Shown here in pieces: positions 1 to 4,924 of a stretch of DNA of 5,799 nucleotides (its first letter is position 1; each line of letters starts with the position of its first letter). Source of the DNA: an uncultured Clostridium sp. Its GTDB lineage: Bacteria > Bacillota > Clostridia > TANB77 > CAG-508. The stretch covers positions 1-5,799 of the forward strand of contig USQP01000057.1 in assembly GCA_900556945.1 (NCBI GenBank), in the 5' to 3' direction. The notes under the pieces are model-generated. The model made no database searches. It was not told where the DNA came from and worked only from the letters and a program-made list of their open reading frames with translations. Position numbers and translations under genes: made by a program.

Positions 1-18
1 AGACAGAAGTTATAAAGT

Positions 19-42
19 AAAAAAATGCACAATTTTTCATTT
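19..42 (-). terminator. possible weak terminator after thrS
   Basis: Just after the thrS stop, the minus strand can form a short hairpin: AAATG (42-38) pairs with CATTT (27-23), followed by a run of T (22-19). An alternative A/T-only stem is AAAAAT (37-32) with ATTTTT (26-21). Position and T-run suit an intrinsic terminator, but the stem is short and almost free of G-C pairs, and the window ends close by. Confidence 0.3.
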
Positions 43-1980
43 CTATTTATTCTTTTTTTCTATTTCATTTAAAAGTTTTTCTTTGAATCCTTCTATCATC
101 ATAGTTCCAACGTCTCCATCTTCTCTTGAACGCACAGCAACTGTATTTTCTTCCACTTCTTTTGGGCCAACTACTAACATATATGGTACTTTTTCAAGTT
201 GAGCCTCTCTAATCTTATATCCTATTTTTTCATTTCTATCGTCAACTACCACACGTATGCCTTTTTTTATAAATTCATCTTTTATTTGGTTAGCATATTC
301 ATGTTGATTATCTGTAATTGGTAAAATTTTAACTTGTATTGGTGCAAGCCATGTTGGAAGCATACCTTTTGTTTCCTCTAACAAAAATGATATAAATCTG
401 TCAGAACTTCCTAAAATTGCTCTGTGTATTACTACTGGTCTATGTTTTTCTCCATCTTCTCCTATATATTCAAGTTCAAATCTTTCTGGTAAAGCAAAAT
501 CTAATTGACAAGTTGGAATGGTTATATCATGGTTTAATGCTGTTTTTATTTGGATATCAATTTTTGGTCCATAAAATGCGGCTTCTCCTTCTGCTTCATA
601 GAAATCTATATTCATATCTTTTAATATTGCCCTTAATTGCTCTTCTGCTGTTTCCCACATTTCGTCATTGTCAATATATTTTTCTTTGTTATTTTTATCT
701 CTTAAAGATAATCGATATTGAAAAGCAGATGCTGGAAATGCAAAGTCTTTTTGATAGACTTCAACAATTAGTTTTAAAACTTTTCCAACTTCTTCTTTTA
801 TTTGGTCTGGTCTTACAAATAAATGGGCATCATTTTGACACATTTGACGGACTCTTTCTAGTCCGCAAACACTACCACTTGATTCATATCTAAAGTCGTG
901 TGCAAGCTCTCCGATTCTAATTGGTAAATCGCGATAAGAATGCAATTTATTTTTATAAATTAGCATATGGTGTGGACAGTTCATTGGTCTTAAAACCATT
1001 TCTTCATTTTCCATTTTCATAACTGGAAACATATCTTCTTTATAGTGATCCCAGTGTCCACTTGTTTTATATAGCTCAACATTAGCAAGAGATGGTGTAT
1101 AAACATGCTGATAGCCCAACGCAATCTCCTTGTCCGCAATGTACCTTTCCAAAATTCTTCTAATGGTTGCGCCATTTGGTAAATACATGGGAAGTCCTGA
1201 ACCAACTAATGGATGTGTCATAAATATTTCTAGATCTTTCCCTATTTTTCTATGATCTCTTTGTTTTGCTTCTTCTAAGAAATCTAGATATTCTTGTAAC
1301 ATACTTGTTTTTGGAAAAGAGATGGCATAAATTCTTTGTAGCATTTTATTTTTTTCACTACCTCTCCAGTAAGCTCCTGATGAAGATAATATTTTTATGC
1401 TTTTTACTTTTCCCGTACTAGTTAAATGCGGTCCTGCACATAAATCAGTAAAATTACCTTGTCTATAAAAACTGATTTCGTCTCCTTCTGGTAAATCTTT
1501 AATCAATTCTACTTTATAAGGTTCTTCTTTCATTAATTCAATTGCTTCTTTTCTTGGTAAAGAAAATCTTTCTATTCCGATATCTTCTTTTATGATTTTC
1601 TTCATTTCTTCTTCTATATTTGCCTTATCTTCATCCGTAAAAGGTTTTTCTACATCAAAATCATAATAGAATCCCTCATCAATAGCTGGTCCTATTGCAA
1701 TTTTTGCATCTGGAAATAACCTCTTTACAGCTTGTGCCATAATATGTGACGTTGTATGCCAATATGCTTTTTTACCGTCTAAGTCATCGTCTTTAAATGT
1801 ATGAAGTACTAAATTGCAATCTTCTTGTAATTTATATCTTAAATCTTTTATCTCTCCATTTACTTCTCCACAAGTAGTATTCCTTGCTAATCCTTCACTT
1901 ATTTTTTTAGCCACTTCTAATATAGAACTACCTTTTTCTATTTCTAGAATATTTCCATCTTTCAAAGTAACTTTAATCAT
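43..1980 (-). CDS. thrS: threonyl-tRNA synthetase (ThrRS)
   Basis: Cytoplasmic class II synthetase that charges tRNA-Thr with threonine, 645 residues, the usual full length. Domains in order: TGS (about 1-62); editing domain (about 63-225) with H75xxxH79 and C181xxxH185, the pattern used to remove mischarged serine; catalytic core (about 245-540), where C335 (in NCPHH), H386 (in QNDAH) and H519 (in VIHR) match the zinc ligands; C-terminal anticodon-binding domain (about 545-640). The motif 2 region reads DFRYESSGSVCGLERVR, the variant I associate with clostridial ThrRS rather than the E. coli type. The ATG at 1980 is chosen because AAGGAGGA lies directly upstream (1987-1995) and the protein then begins with the normal TGS start MIKVTLKDG; an in-frame GTG at 2010 lies upstream of that site. 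Expression is controlled by the T-box leader. No truncation or frameshift is seen. Confidence 0.97.
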   Translation of the reverse strand: MIKVTLKDGNILEIEKGSSILEVAKKISEGLARNTTCGEVNGEIKDLRYKLQEDCNLVLHTFKDDDLDGKKAYWHTTSHIMAQAVKRLFPDAKIAIGPAIDEGFYYDFDVEKPFTDEDKANIEEEMKKIIKEDIGIERFSLPRKEAIELMKEEPYKVELIKDLPEGDEISFYRQGNFTDLCAGPHLTSTGKVKSIKILSSSGAYWRGSEKNKMLQRIYAISFPKTSMLQEYLDFLEEAKQRDHRKIGKDLEIFMTHPLVGSGLPMYLPNGATIRRILERYIADKEIALGYQHVYTPSLANVELYKTSGHWDHYKEDMFPVMKMENEEMVLRPMNCPHHMLIYKNKLHSYRDLPIRIGELAHDFRYESSGSVCGLERVRQMCQNDAHLFVRPDQIKEEVGKVLKLIVEVYQKDFAFPASAFQYRLSLRDKNNKEKYIDNDEMWETAEEQLRAILKDMNIDFYEAEGEAAFYGPKIDIQIKTALNHDITIPTCQLDFALPERFELEYIGEDGEKHRPVVIHRAILGSSDRFISFLLEETKGMLPTWLAPIQVKILPITDNQHEYANQIKDEFIKKGIRVVVDDRNEKIGYKIREAQLEKVPYMLVVGPKEVEENTVAVRSREDGDVGTMMIEGFKEKLLNEIEKKNK

Positions 1981-2018
1981 AAAAATTCCTCCTTTATGTC
2001 CTTTGGGCACATATAACT

Positions 2019-2056
2019 AAAAAACACTCCCATGGACTTTTTAATCCATAGGAGTG
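2019..2056 (-). terminator. T-box intrinsic terminator upstream of thrS
   Basis: Twelve-pair hairpin with arms at 2045-2056 and 2025-2036 and an 8-base loop (2037-2044), followed by six U (2024-2019). One pair (2050/2031) is G-U in the minus-strand RNA but would be a C-A mismatch in plus-strand RNA, which supports function on the minus strand. The outer part of its 5' arm is taken by the antiterminator when uncharged tRNA-Thr binds. Confidence 0.92.
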
Positions 2057-2252
2057 CTTAATTAACACGGTTCCATCCTATTTTTAACTTAATTAAAGAT
2101 TATAACGTATCTTAATCGTCTAGCTTATTCACTAGAAACATAGAAGAGTTAGTTTTTCAAATATGTTTTCTTAAATTGGTTTACAGCCTATGACCAATTC
2201 TCTCTTTAAAGTAACCTTTATTTTACTTTTCTCTTACTCGTTTTTATCTTAT
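2019..2252 (-). promoter_or_regulatory. threonine T-box riboswitch (thrS leader)
   Basis: Leader RNA that senses uncharged tRNA-Thr and lets transcription continue into thrS. Visible on the minus strand: the AGAGAG element of stem I (2205-2200); a distal stem I hairpin, ACCAATT/AATTGGT (2174-2180 with 2193-2199); a stem III hairpin, TCTAG/CTAGA (2119-2136); and the T-box sequence AGGATGGAACCGTG (2079-2066). The antiterminator is TAGGA (2080-2076), a 7-base bulge TGGAACC (2075-2069), GTG (2068-2066), a loop, CAC (2056-2054) and TCCTA (2053-2049). Its 3' half is also the 5' arm of the terminator, so the two folds exclude each other. A plausible Thr specifier codon is ACU at 2153-2151, two bases after GAA; a second ACU is at 2149-2147. 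The specifier choice is inference; the T-box and terminator are clear. The 5' end is estimated from the promoter. Confidence 0.93.
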
Positions 2253-2258
2253 GTTAAT

Positions 2259-2287
2259 AGTTTAATCCTTTTTTTTAAAAAAGTCAA
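2259..2287 (-). promoter_or_regulatory. housekeeping promoter of the thrS leader
   Basis: TTGACT (-35, 2287-2282) and TAAACT (-10, 2264-2259) are separated by exactly 17 bases that contain a T-run and an A-run. Transcription would start near 2252, just before the first bases of T-box stem I, which agrees with a leader of about 270 bases. Confidence 0.75.
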
Positions 2288-2296
2288 TAGAAAATC

Positions 2297-2325
2297 TTTA
2301 CTTTTATTATTTGTTGTTGTATAAT
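2297..2325 (+). promoter_or_regulatory. housekeeping promoter facing the tRNA-Thr gene
   Basis: TTTACT (-35, 2297-2302), a 17-base spacer, then a perfect TATAAT (-10, 2320-2325). The start would be near 2332, about 175 bases before the mature tRNA. Its -35 box lies only nine bases from the -35 box of the leftward thrS promoter, so the two form a compact divergent promoter pair. No better promoter is visible between 2332 and the tRNA, so this one probably drives it. Confidence 0.65.
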
Positions 2326-2350
2326 TTCTATTGATGTGTCCCAAAATGGA

Positions 2351-2470
2351 CAGCAACTGCATAAGCTATCTGCAAAGAACGGAGCTCTAACAGTTATTTA
2401 GACTTATGCAACTTCCTATCGGTCAGTTGCATAAGTTATCTGTAACGAGCAAAGCTCTAACAGCTAACTT
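2351..2470 (+). repeat. imperfect direct repeat, two copies 70 bp apart
   Basis: The copies are 2351-2400 and 2421-2470. In the core (2358-2393 against 2428-2463) 30 of 36 bases agree, including ATAAG, TATCTG and GCTCTAACAG. There are only two units and they have diverged, so this is a duplication inside the palindromic element and not an array. Confidence 0.75.
2433..2470 (+). repeat. long imperfect hairpin in the second repeat copy
   Basis: AAGTTA (2433-2438) pairs with TAACTT (2465-2470), CTGT (2440-2443) with ACAG (2460-2463), and GAGC (2447-2450) with GCTC (2454-2457) around an AAA loop. This gives 14 pairs broken by small internal loops. The first copy has lost most of this pairing. 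In a transcript from the promoter at 2297-2325 it would fold just upstream of the tRNA. Confidence 0.65.
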
Positions 2471-2506
2471 AAAAATGTCCAAAAGGAAACGTCCCCAACA
2501 GGACAT

Positions 2507-2582
2507 GCTTCCATAGCTCAGTAGGTAGAGTGCTACCTTGGTAAGGTAGAGGTCACGGGTTCGATTCCCGTTGGAAGCCCCA
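2507..2582 (+). tRNA. tRNA-Thr (anticodon GGU)
   Basis: A complete 76-base cloverleaf. Acceptor stem GCTTCCA (2507-2513) pairs with TGGAAGC (2572-2578); D stem GCTC/GAGT; anticodon stem CTACC/GGTAG around loop TTGGTAA with anticodon GGT at 2540-2542; T arm ACGGG-TTCGATT-CCCGT. The discriminator base is C (2579) and CCA is encoded (2580-2582). It reads the threonine codons ACC and ACU. It stands divergent to the thrS T-box leader, which senses tRNA of this specificity, and is followed by a terminator at 2604-2633. Confidence 0.96.
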
Positions 2583-2603
2583 TATAGAAAAAAAGTGAAA
2601 TAG

Positions 2604-2633
2604 AAAGAAGAACTCGAATGTTCTTCTTTTTAT
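2604..2633. terminator. bidirectional intrinsic terminator
   Basis: A perfect 10-pair hairpin, AAAGAAGAAC (2604-2613) with GTTCTTCTTT (2620-2629), has a six-base loop and T-rich sequence on either strand. On the plus strand it ends the tRNA-Thr transcript. On the minus strand it lies 0-30 bases past the stop of the ferritin-like gene and can end that transcript too. Confidence 0.85.
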
Positions 2634-3148
2634 TTCAAATTCATTAGTATTCTTTTAAATATTTCGAAATGTGTTGTTTCATCTAATATAATTCTTTCAT
2701 AAATCCTTCTTAAATGTATATTATTGGTATAACGTAATAATTTTCGATATCCTATAATAGCACTTTCTTCATCTTTCATATTCTTTTTGATTGCATCTCT
2801 TAAATTACAGATATCATACGTAACATTATTTGCTATCCATAGTTTTTGGTTTGAATTTTGATAGATTGGTTTTTCTCCTAAATTTGTTATAATTTCTCCT
2901 AATATATCTAGATGATGCATTTCTTCTATTGCTATATCTTGTAATATGTGGCTAATTGCTTCTTCCTTTTTGAAATTCATATGTTCATAGATGTATTGCG
3001 TGATAGCTGTTAACTCTCCCTCTTCTCCTCCAAAATTATCATAAATTAGGTTACAGTATCTTTTATTTGGATATAATTTTGGCACAGATGGATATGAAAT
3101 ATTTCTATTTTTTTGAAGAATACTTTTTAATTCTTCATATTTTATCAT
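2630..3148 (-). CDS. ferritin-like / manganese-catalase-like (CotJC-type) dimetal protein
   Basis: Small soluble protein of 172 residues, without signal peptide or membrane segment, predicted as a four-helix bundle with two metal-carboxylate helix pairs. Candidate ligands: E45 (GELTAITQY), E75/E76 and H78/H79 (EEMHHLD), E128 (DEESAIIGY), and E157 with H160 (DETTHFEIF). The pattern E...ExxH...E...ExxH is that of ferritin-like and manganese-catalase families. The GG-x-x-GEL start of helix 1 and the EEMHHLDILGEI segment resemble the spore-coat manganese catalase CotJC, though the protein is somewhat shorter. It may store or oxidise iron or manganese, or remove peroxide; the substrate cannot be told from sequence. 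The ATG at 3148 is chosen because GGAGGTG (3163-3157) stands 8 bases upstream; an in-frame TTG at 3235 inside lexA has no such support. It follows lexA by 61 bases. Confidence 0.85.
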   Translation of the reverse strand: MIKYEELKSILQKNRNISYPSVPKLYPNKRYCNLIYDNFGGEEGELTAITQYIYEHMNFKKEEAISHILQDIAIEEMHHLDILGEIITNLGEKPIYQNSNQKLWIANNVTYDICNLRDAIKKNMKDEESAIIGYRKLLRYTNNIHLRRIYERIILDETTHFEIFKRILMNLK

Positions 3149-3193
3149 AAAAAAAACACCTCCAAAATATCTTATGTAACTTTTGGTGGTGTT
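3149..3193 (-). terminator. terminator-like hairpin overlapping the ribosome binding site
   Basis: After lexA, AACACC-A-CCAAAA (3193-3181) pairs with TTTTGG-A-GGTGTT (3167-3155): 12 pairs, one A-A mismatch and a 13-base loop (3168-3180). Uninterrupted T continues to 3149, giving the form of an intrinsic terminator at the end of lexA. The 3' arm contains GGAGGTG (3163-3157), the ribosome binding site of the next gene, so the same fold would also hide that site. Pairing is read directly; regulation is inference. Confidence 0.6.
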
Positions 3194-3209
3194 GATACTT
3201 TTTTCATTC

Positions 3210-3860
3210 TTACATTTTTCTAAATACTCCTGCAACTTTTCCTAATATTTCACATGTTGGAACAATAATAGGATCCATTGTACTATTTTCTGGTTGAAGT
3301 CTAATATGATCTTTTTCTTTATAGAATGTTTTTACCGTTGCTTCCTCTCCAATTAGGGCAACAACAATCTCTCCATTATTGGCCATGCTTTGTCTTTTTA
3401 CTAATATGTAATCTCCATCTAAAATTCCTGCTTCAATCATACTTTCTCCTCTAACAGTAAGCATAAAACTCTCAGAATTTCCAACGAAATCTACTGGTAT
3501 TGGAAAAGTATCTGTTACATTTTCGACCGCAAGTATAGGCTCTCCTGCTGTTATTTTTCCTATAATTGGTACTTCTACTAACTCTTTCTGTGTATAAAAA
3601 TCTTTACTAGATGTTTTCTTTTCTTCTCCTGAACCACCTTTTAATAAACGTAAAGTTCTTCCTTTTTTGTCTTGCTTTTTAATGTAACCTTTCTCATCTA
3701 ATTTAGATAGATATCCATGAACGGTTGCCGTTGAACTTAGTCCTACTGCTTTTCCGATTTCTCTTACTGATGGTGGATATCCTTGTGTCATAATTTGTTT
3801 CTCGATAAATTTTAAGATTGCTTTTTCTCTTTTATTTAATTCTGGTTTCTTTCTAGGCAT
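3210..3860 (-). CDS. lexA: LexA, SOS repressor (S24 family self-cleaving protease)
   Basis: Cytoplasmic repressor of the SOS DNA-damage response, 216 residues, typical length. Residues 1-72 form the winged helix-turn-helix DNA-binding domain ([23 protein letters not shown], about 29-51). Residues 73-94 are a lysine- and serine-rich linker. The C-terminal S24 domain holds the cleavage site A105-G106 (in KITAGEP), nucleophile S140 (in RGESM) and general base K177 (in ATVKTF), so RecA-stimulated self-cleavage should be intact. The ATG at 3860 is chosen because GGGAG lies 8 bases upstream (3869-3873); an in-frame ATG at 3875 overlaps that site. The promoter is at 3892-3920. No standard Bacillota LexA box (GAAC-N4-GTTC) is visible upstream, but two other palindromes overlap the promoter. 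It is separated from spoIIQ by a hairpin and may be co-transcribed with the ferritin-like gene. Confidence 0.96.
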   Translation of the reverse strand: MPRKKPELNKREKAILKFIEKQIMTQGYPPSVREIGKAVGLSSTATVHGYLSKLDEKGYIKKQDKKGRTLRLLKGGSGEEKKTSSKDFYTQKELVEVPIIGKITAGEPILAVENVTDTFPIPVDFVGNSESFMLTVRGESMIEAGILDGDYILVKRQSMANNGEIVVALIGEEATVKTFYKEKDHIRLQPENSTMDPIIVPTCEILGKVAGVFRKM

Positions 3861-3882
3861 ATTCTTCACTCCCATTTTCTAA

Positions 3883-3906
3883 TTTGCATACATCATATCA
3901 TACAAA
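3883..3906. repeat. imperfect palindrome over the lexA -10 region
   Basis: TTTGCAT (3883-3889) and ATACAAA (3900-3906) are inverted copies agreeing at 6 of 7 positions, ten bases apart, and they bracket the -10 box. The position would suit an operator, but the match is short and in AT-rich DNA. Confidence 0.35.
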
Positions 3907-3920
3907 CAAAAAAATGTCAA
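3892..3920 (-). promoter_or_regulatory. lexA promoter
   Basis: A perfect TTGACA (-35, 3920-3915) and TATGAT (-10, 3897-3892) are separated by 17 bases. The start would fall near 3885, about 25 bases upstream of the lexA ATG, leaving room for the ribosome binding site. This is the best match to the housekeeping promoter consensus in the window. Confidence 0.85.
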
Positions 3921-3931
3921 ACATTTTTTTG
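3907..3931. repeat. perfect palindrome over the lexA -35 box
   Basis: Eleven-base arms (3907-3917 and 3921-3931) are perfect inverted copies around a three-base centre, 3918-3920. Each arm is C, seven A, then TGT, or its complement. It covers the -35 box. It could be an operator for LexA itself or another regulator; the A/T runs make chance pairing easier. Confidence 0.5.
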
Positions 3932-4007
3932 GATTTTTTAAATAAACAAAAAAGAAAAATTTATTACACAGTCTTGCAAAAATAATATATGAGGCAAAAC
4001 ACCAACA

Positions 4008-4038
4008 AAGGCAAAGGGATATCAATCTCCTTTGCCTT
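4008..4038 (-). terminator. terminator after spoIIQ
   Basis: AAGGCAAAGG (4038-4029) pairs perfectly with CCTTTGCCTT (4017-4008) across an 11-base loop, four bases beyond the spoIIQ stop. The tail TGTTGGTGTTTT is T-rich but interrupted by G. The stem and its place at the gene end support a terminator isolating the spoIID-spoIIQ unit from lexA. Confidence 0.7.
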
Positions 4039-4042
4039 GAAG

Positions 4043-4861
4043 CTATTTCAAATATATACTTGGATCTACTTGTATGGAATCTTTTAATATTTCAAAATGT
4101 AGATGTGGTTCATCTGCAATTTCAAATACCGCTGTATTTCCCACTGTTCCAATACTCTGTCCTTTTTCTACTTTTTCTCCTTCTACTACAAATTCAGAAG
4201 TTAGTAAATTAGAATATACTGTTTGGAATCCATTATCATGTTCGATTACTATTGTTAAACCATATCTTGGATCATTTTTAATCGATTTTATTGTTCCCGC
4301 TTCTGCTGCCTTTACTATTGTCGTTTTCTCTGCTTTTATATCAATTCCCATGTGAGTAACCCATTCCTTTAATGTTTCGGAATAAATTAAATTATCCTTA
4401 GCATATTCCCTACTAATTTCTCCATCTACTGGCATTTCAAATTCTAATTCTTTTGTTGTCTCTGAGTTAGTAGTTTTCGTTGCATTGCTAGAAGATACTA
4501 TATTGTTTGTATTACTTGTGGTATTCGTCTTATTTTGTGTCACATTATTAGTAATTGTGTTATTCGTATTTGTAGTATTTTGAACTTCGTTTGTCGTATT
4601 TATTTCATTTTTGGATTCTTCTACTGACTTTCCTATTTCTGTACTTGCACTTTCTGTATTTTCTGTATGATTCCCAGTTATATTTGCCATTTGCTCTAGG
4701 CTCATTGTACCTTCTCTTACTTCGTCACTTAAACTTTTACTATATATTAATAAACCTATTAATATAACTGCTAGAATCGCTACTCCTATCATAGAATAGA
4801 TAATAATCTTATCACTTAAAACTTTACTTTCTTTATTTTTTATTCTCGCATTTCTTCTCAT
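4043..4861 (-). CDS. spoIIQ: SpoIIQ, forespore engulfment protein (M23/LytM domain)
   Basis: Sporulation membrane protein made in the forespore. In known systems it reaches into the intermembrane space and binds SpoIIIAH of the mother cell, holding the engulfing membranes together. Length 272 residues: a short basic N terminus, one membrane segment (about 19-40), a low-complexity linker rich in Asn, Thr and Ser (about 60-137), then an M23 domain (about 140-270). H170xxxD174 and H253-L-H255 retain the zinc-site pattern, but the usual third catalytic histidine (YxH) is asparagine (Y216-S-N218), so peptidase activity is doubtful. The ATG at 4861 is chosen because AAGGAGGA (4873-4866) stands five bases upstream; an in-frame ATG at 4921 does not have this. 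The gene lies 63 bases after spoIID, the clostridial order. A general M23 peptidase is the alternative, made unlikely by the spoIID neighbour and membrane anchor. Confidence 0.9.
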   Translation of the reverse strand: MRRNARIKNKESKVLSDKIIIYSMIGVAILAVILIGLLIYSKSLSDEVREGTMSLEQMANITGNHTENTESASTEIGKSVEESKNEINTTNEVQNTTNTNNTITNNVTQNKTNTTSNTNNIVSSSNATKTTNSETTKELEFEMPVDGEISREYAKDNLIYSETLKEWVTHMGIDIKAEKTTIVKAAEAGTIKSIKNDPRYGLTIVIEHDNGFQTVYSNLLTSEFVVEGEKVEKGQSIGTVGNTAVFEIADEPHLHFEILKDSIQVDPSIYLK

Positions 4862-4873
4862 ATAATCCTCCTT

Positions 4874-4919
4874 AAATACTTTATTAATACAAGTATTTCC
4901 TATTTTTAGAAGAATATAC
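4874..4919 (-). promoter_or_regulatory. possible sporulation promoter and palindrome before spoIIQ
   Basis: On the minus strand GTATA (4919-4915) and GGAAATACT (4900-4892) match the sigma-F -35 and -10 patterns (GYATA and GGnnAnAnT), but the spacer is 14 bases rather than about 16. Overlapping the -10 is a perfect eight-base inverted repeat, AAATACTT/AAGTATTT (4874-4881 and 4891-4898), which ends at the ribosome binding site. spoIIQ is a sigma-F gene in known spore-formers, so a promoter here is expected; this particular one is tentative. Confidence 0.3.
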
Positions 4920-4924
4920 ATTTA

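Larger units (their letters stand above)
2337..2506. repeat. REP/MITE-like palindromic element between promoter and tRNA-Thr
   Basis: This non-coding stretch is built from inverted and direct repeats. It opens with TGTCC...GGACA (2337-2341/2348-2352) and closes with ATGTCC...GGACAT (2475-2480/2501-2506), ending exactly at the first tRNA base. Two copies of a roughly 40-50 base unit lie 70 bases apart (2351-2400 and 2421-2470), with about 35 of 50 positions the same and most differences transitions. Between them is a perfect 12-base inverted repeat, ACTTATGCAACT / AGTTGCATAAGT (2402-2413 and 2425-2436). The motif GGAAACGTCCCC (2484-2495) resembles REP-type repeats I associate with clostridial genomes. 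No transposase or open frame is inside. That it is a mobile element is inference. Confidence 0.6.

Noticed and set aside
417..893. 158-codon open frame on the plus strand inside thrS
   Set aside because: It lies opposite a clear ThrRS, has Leu/Phe-rich composition typical of an antisense frame, and shows no family motif.
2351..2470. CRISPR-like repeats near the tRNA
   Set aside because: There are only two diverged copies, with no regular spacer series and no cas genes; it is a duplication inside a palindromic element.
2610..2623. GAAC-N6-GTTC resembling a LexA box
   Set aside because: The spacer is six bases, not four, and the sequence is the stem and loop of the terminator at 2604-2633.
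3149..3235. Extended start (TTG at 3235) for the ferritin-like gene, overlapping lexA
   Set aside because: The extra 29 residues have no family resemblance, and a strong ribosome binding site stands before the ATG at 3148.
4301..4680. Low-complexity Asn/Thr-rich coding stretch as a tandem DNA repeat
   Set aside because: The bias is at the protein level (linker of SpoIIQ) with varied codons; no fixed repeat unit is visible, and such linkers are common in membrane-anchored M23 proteins.
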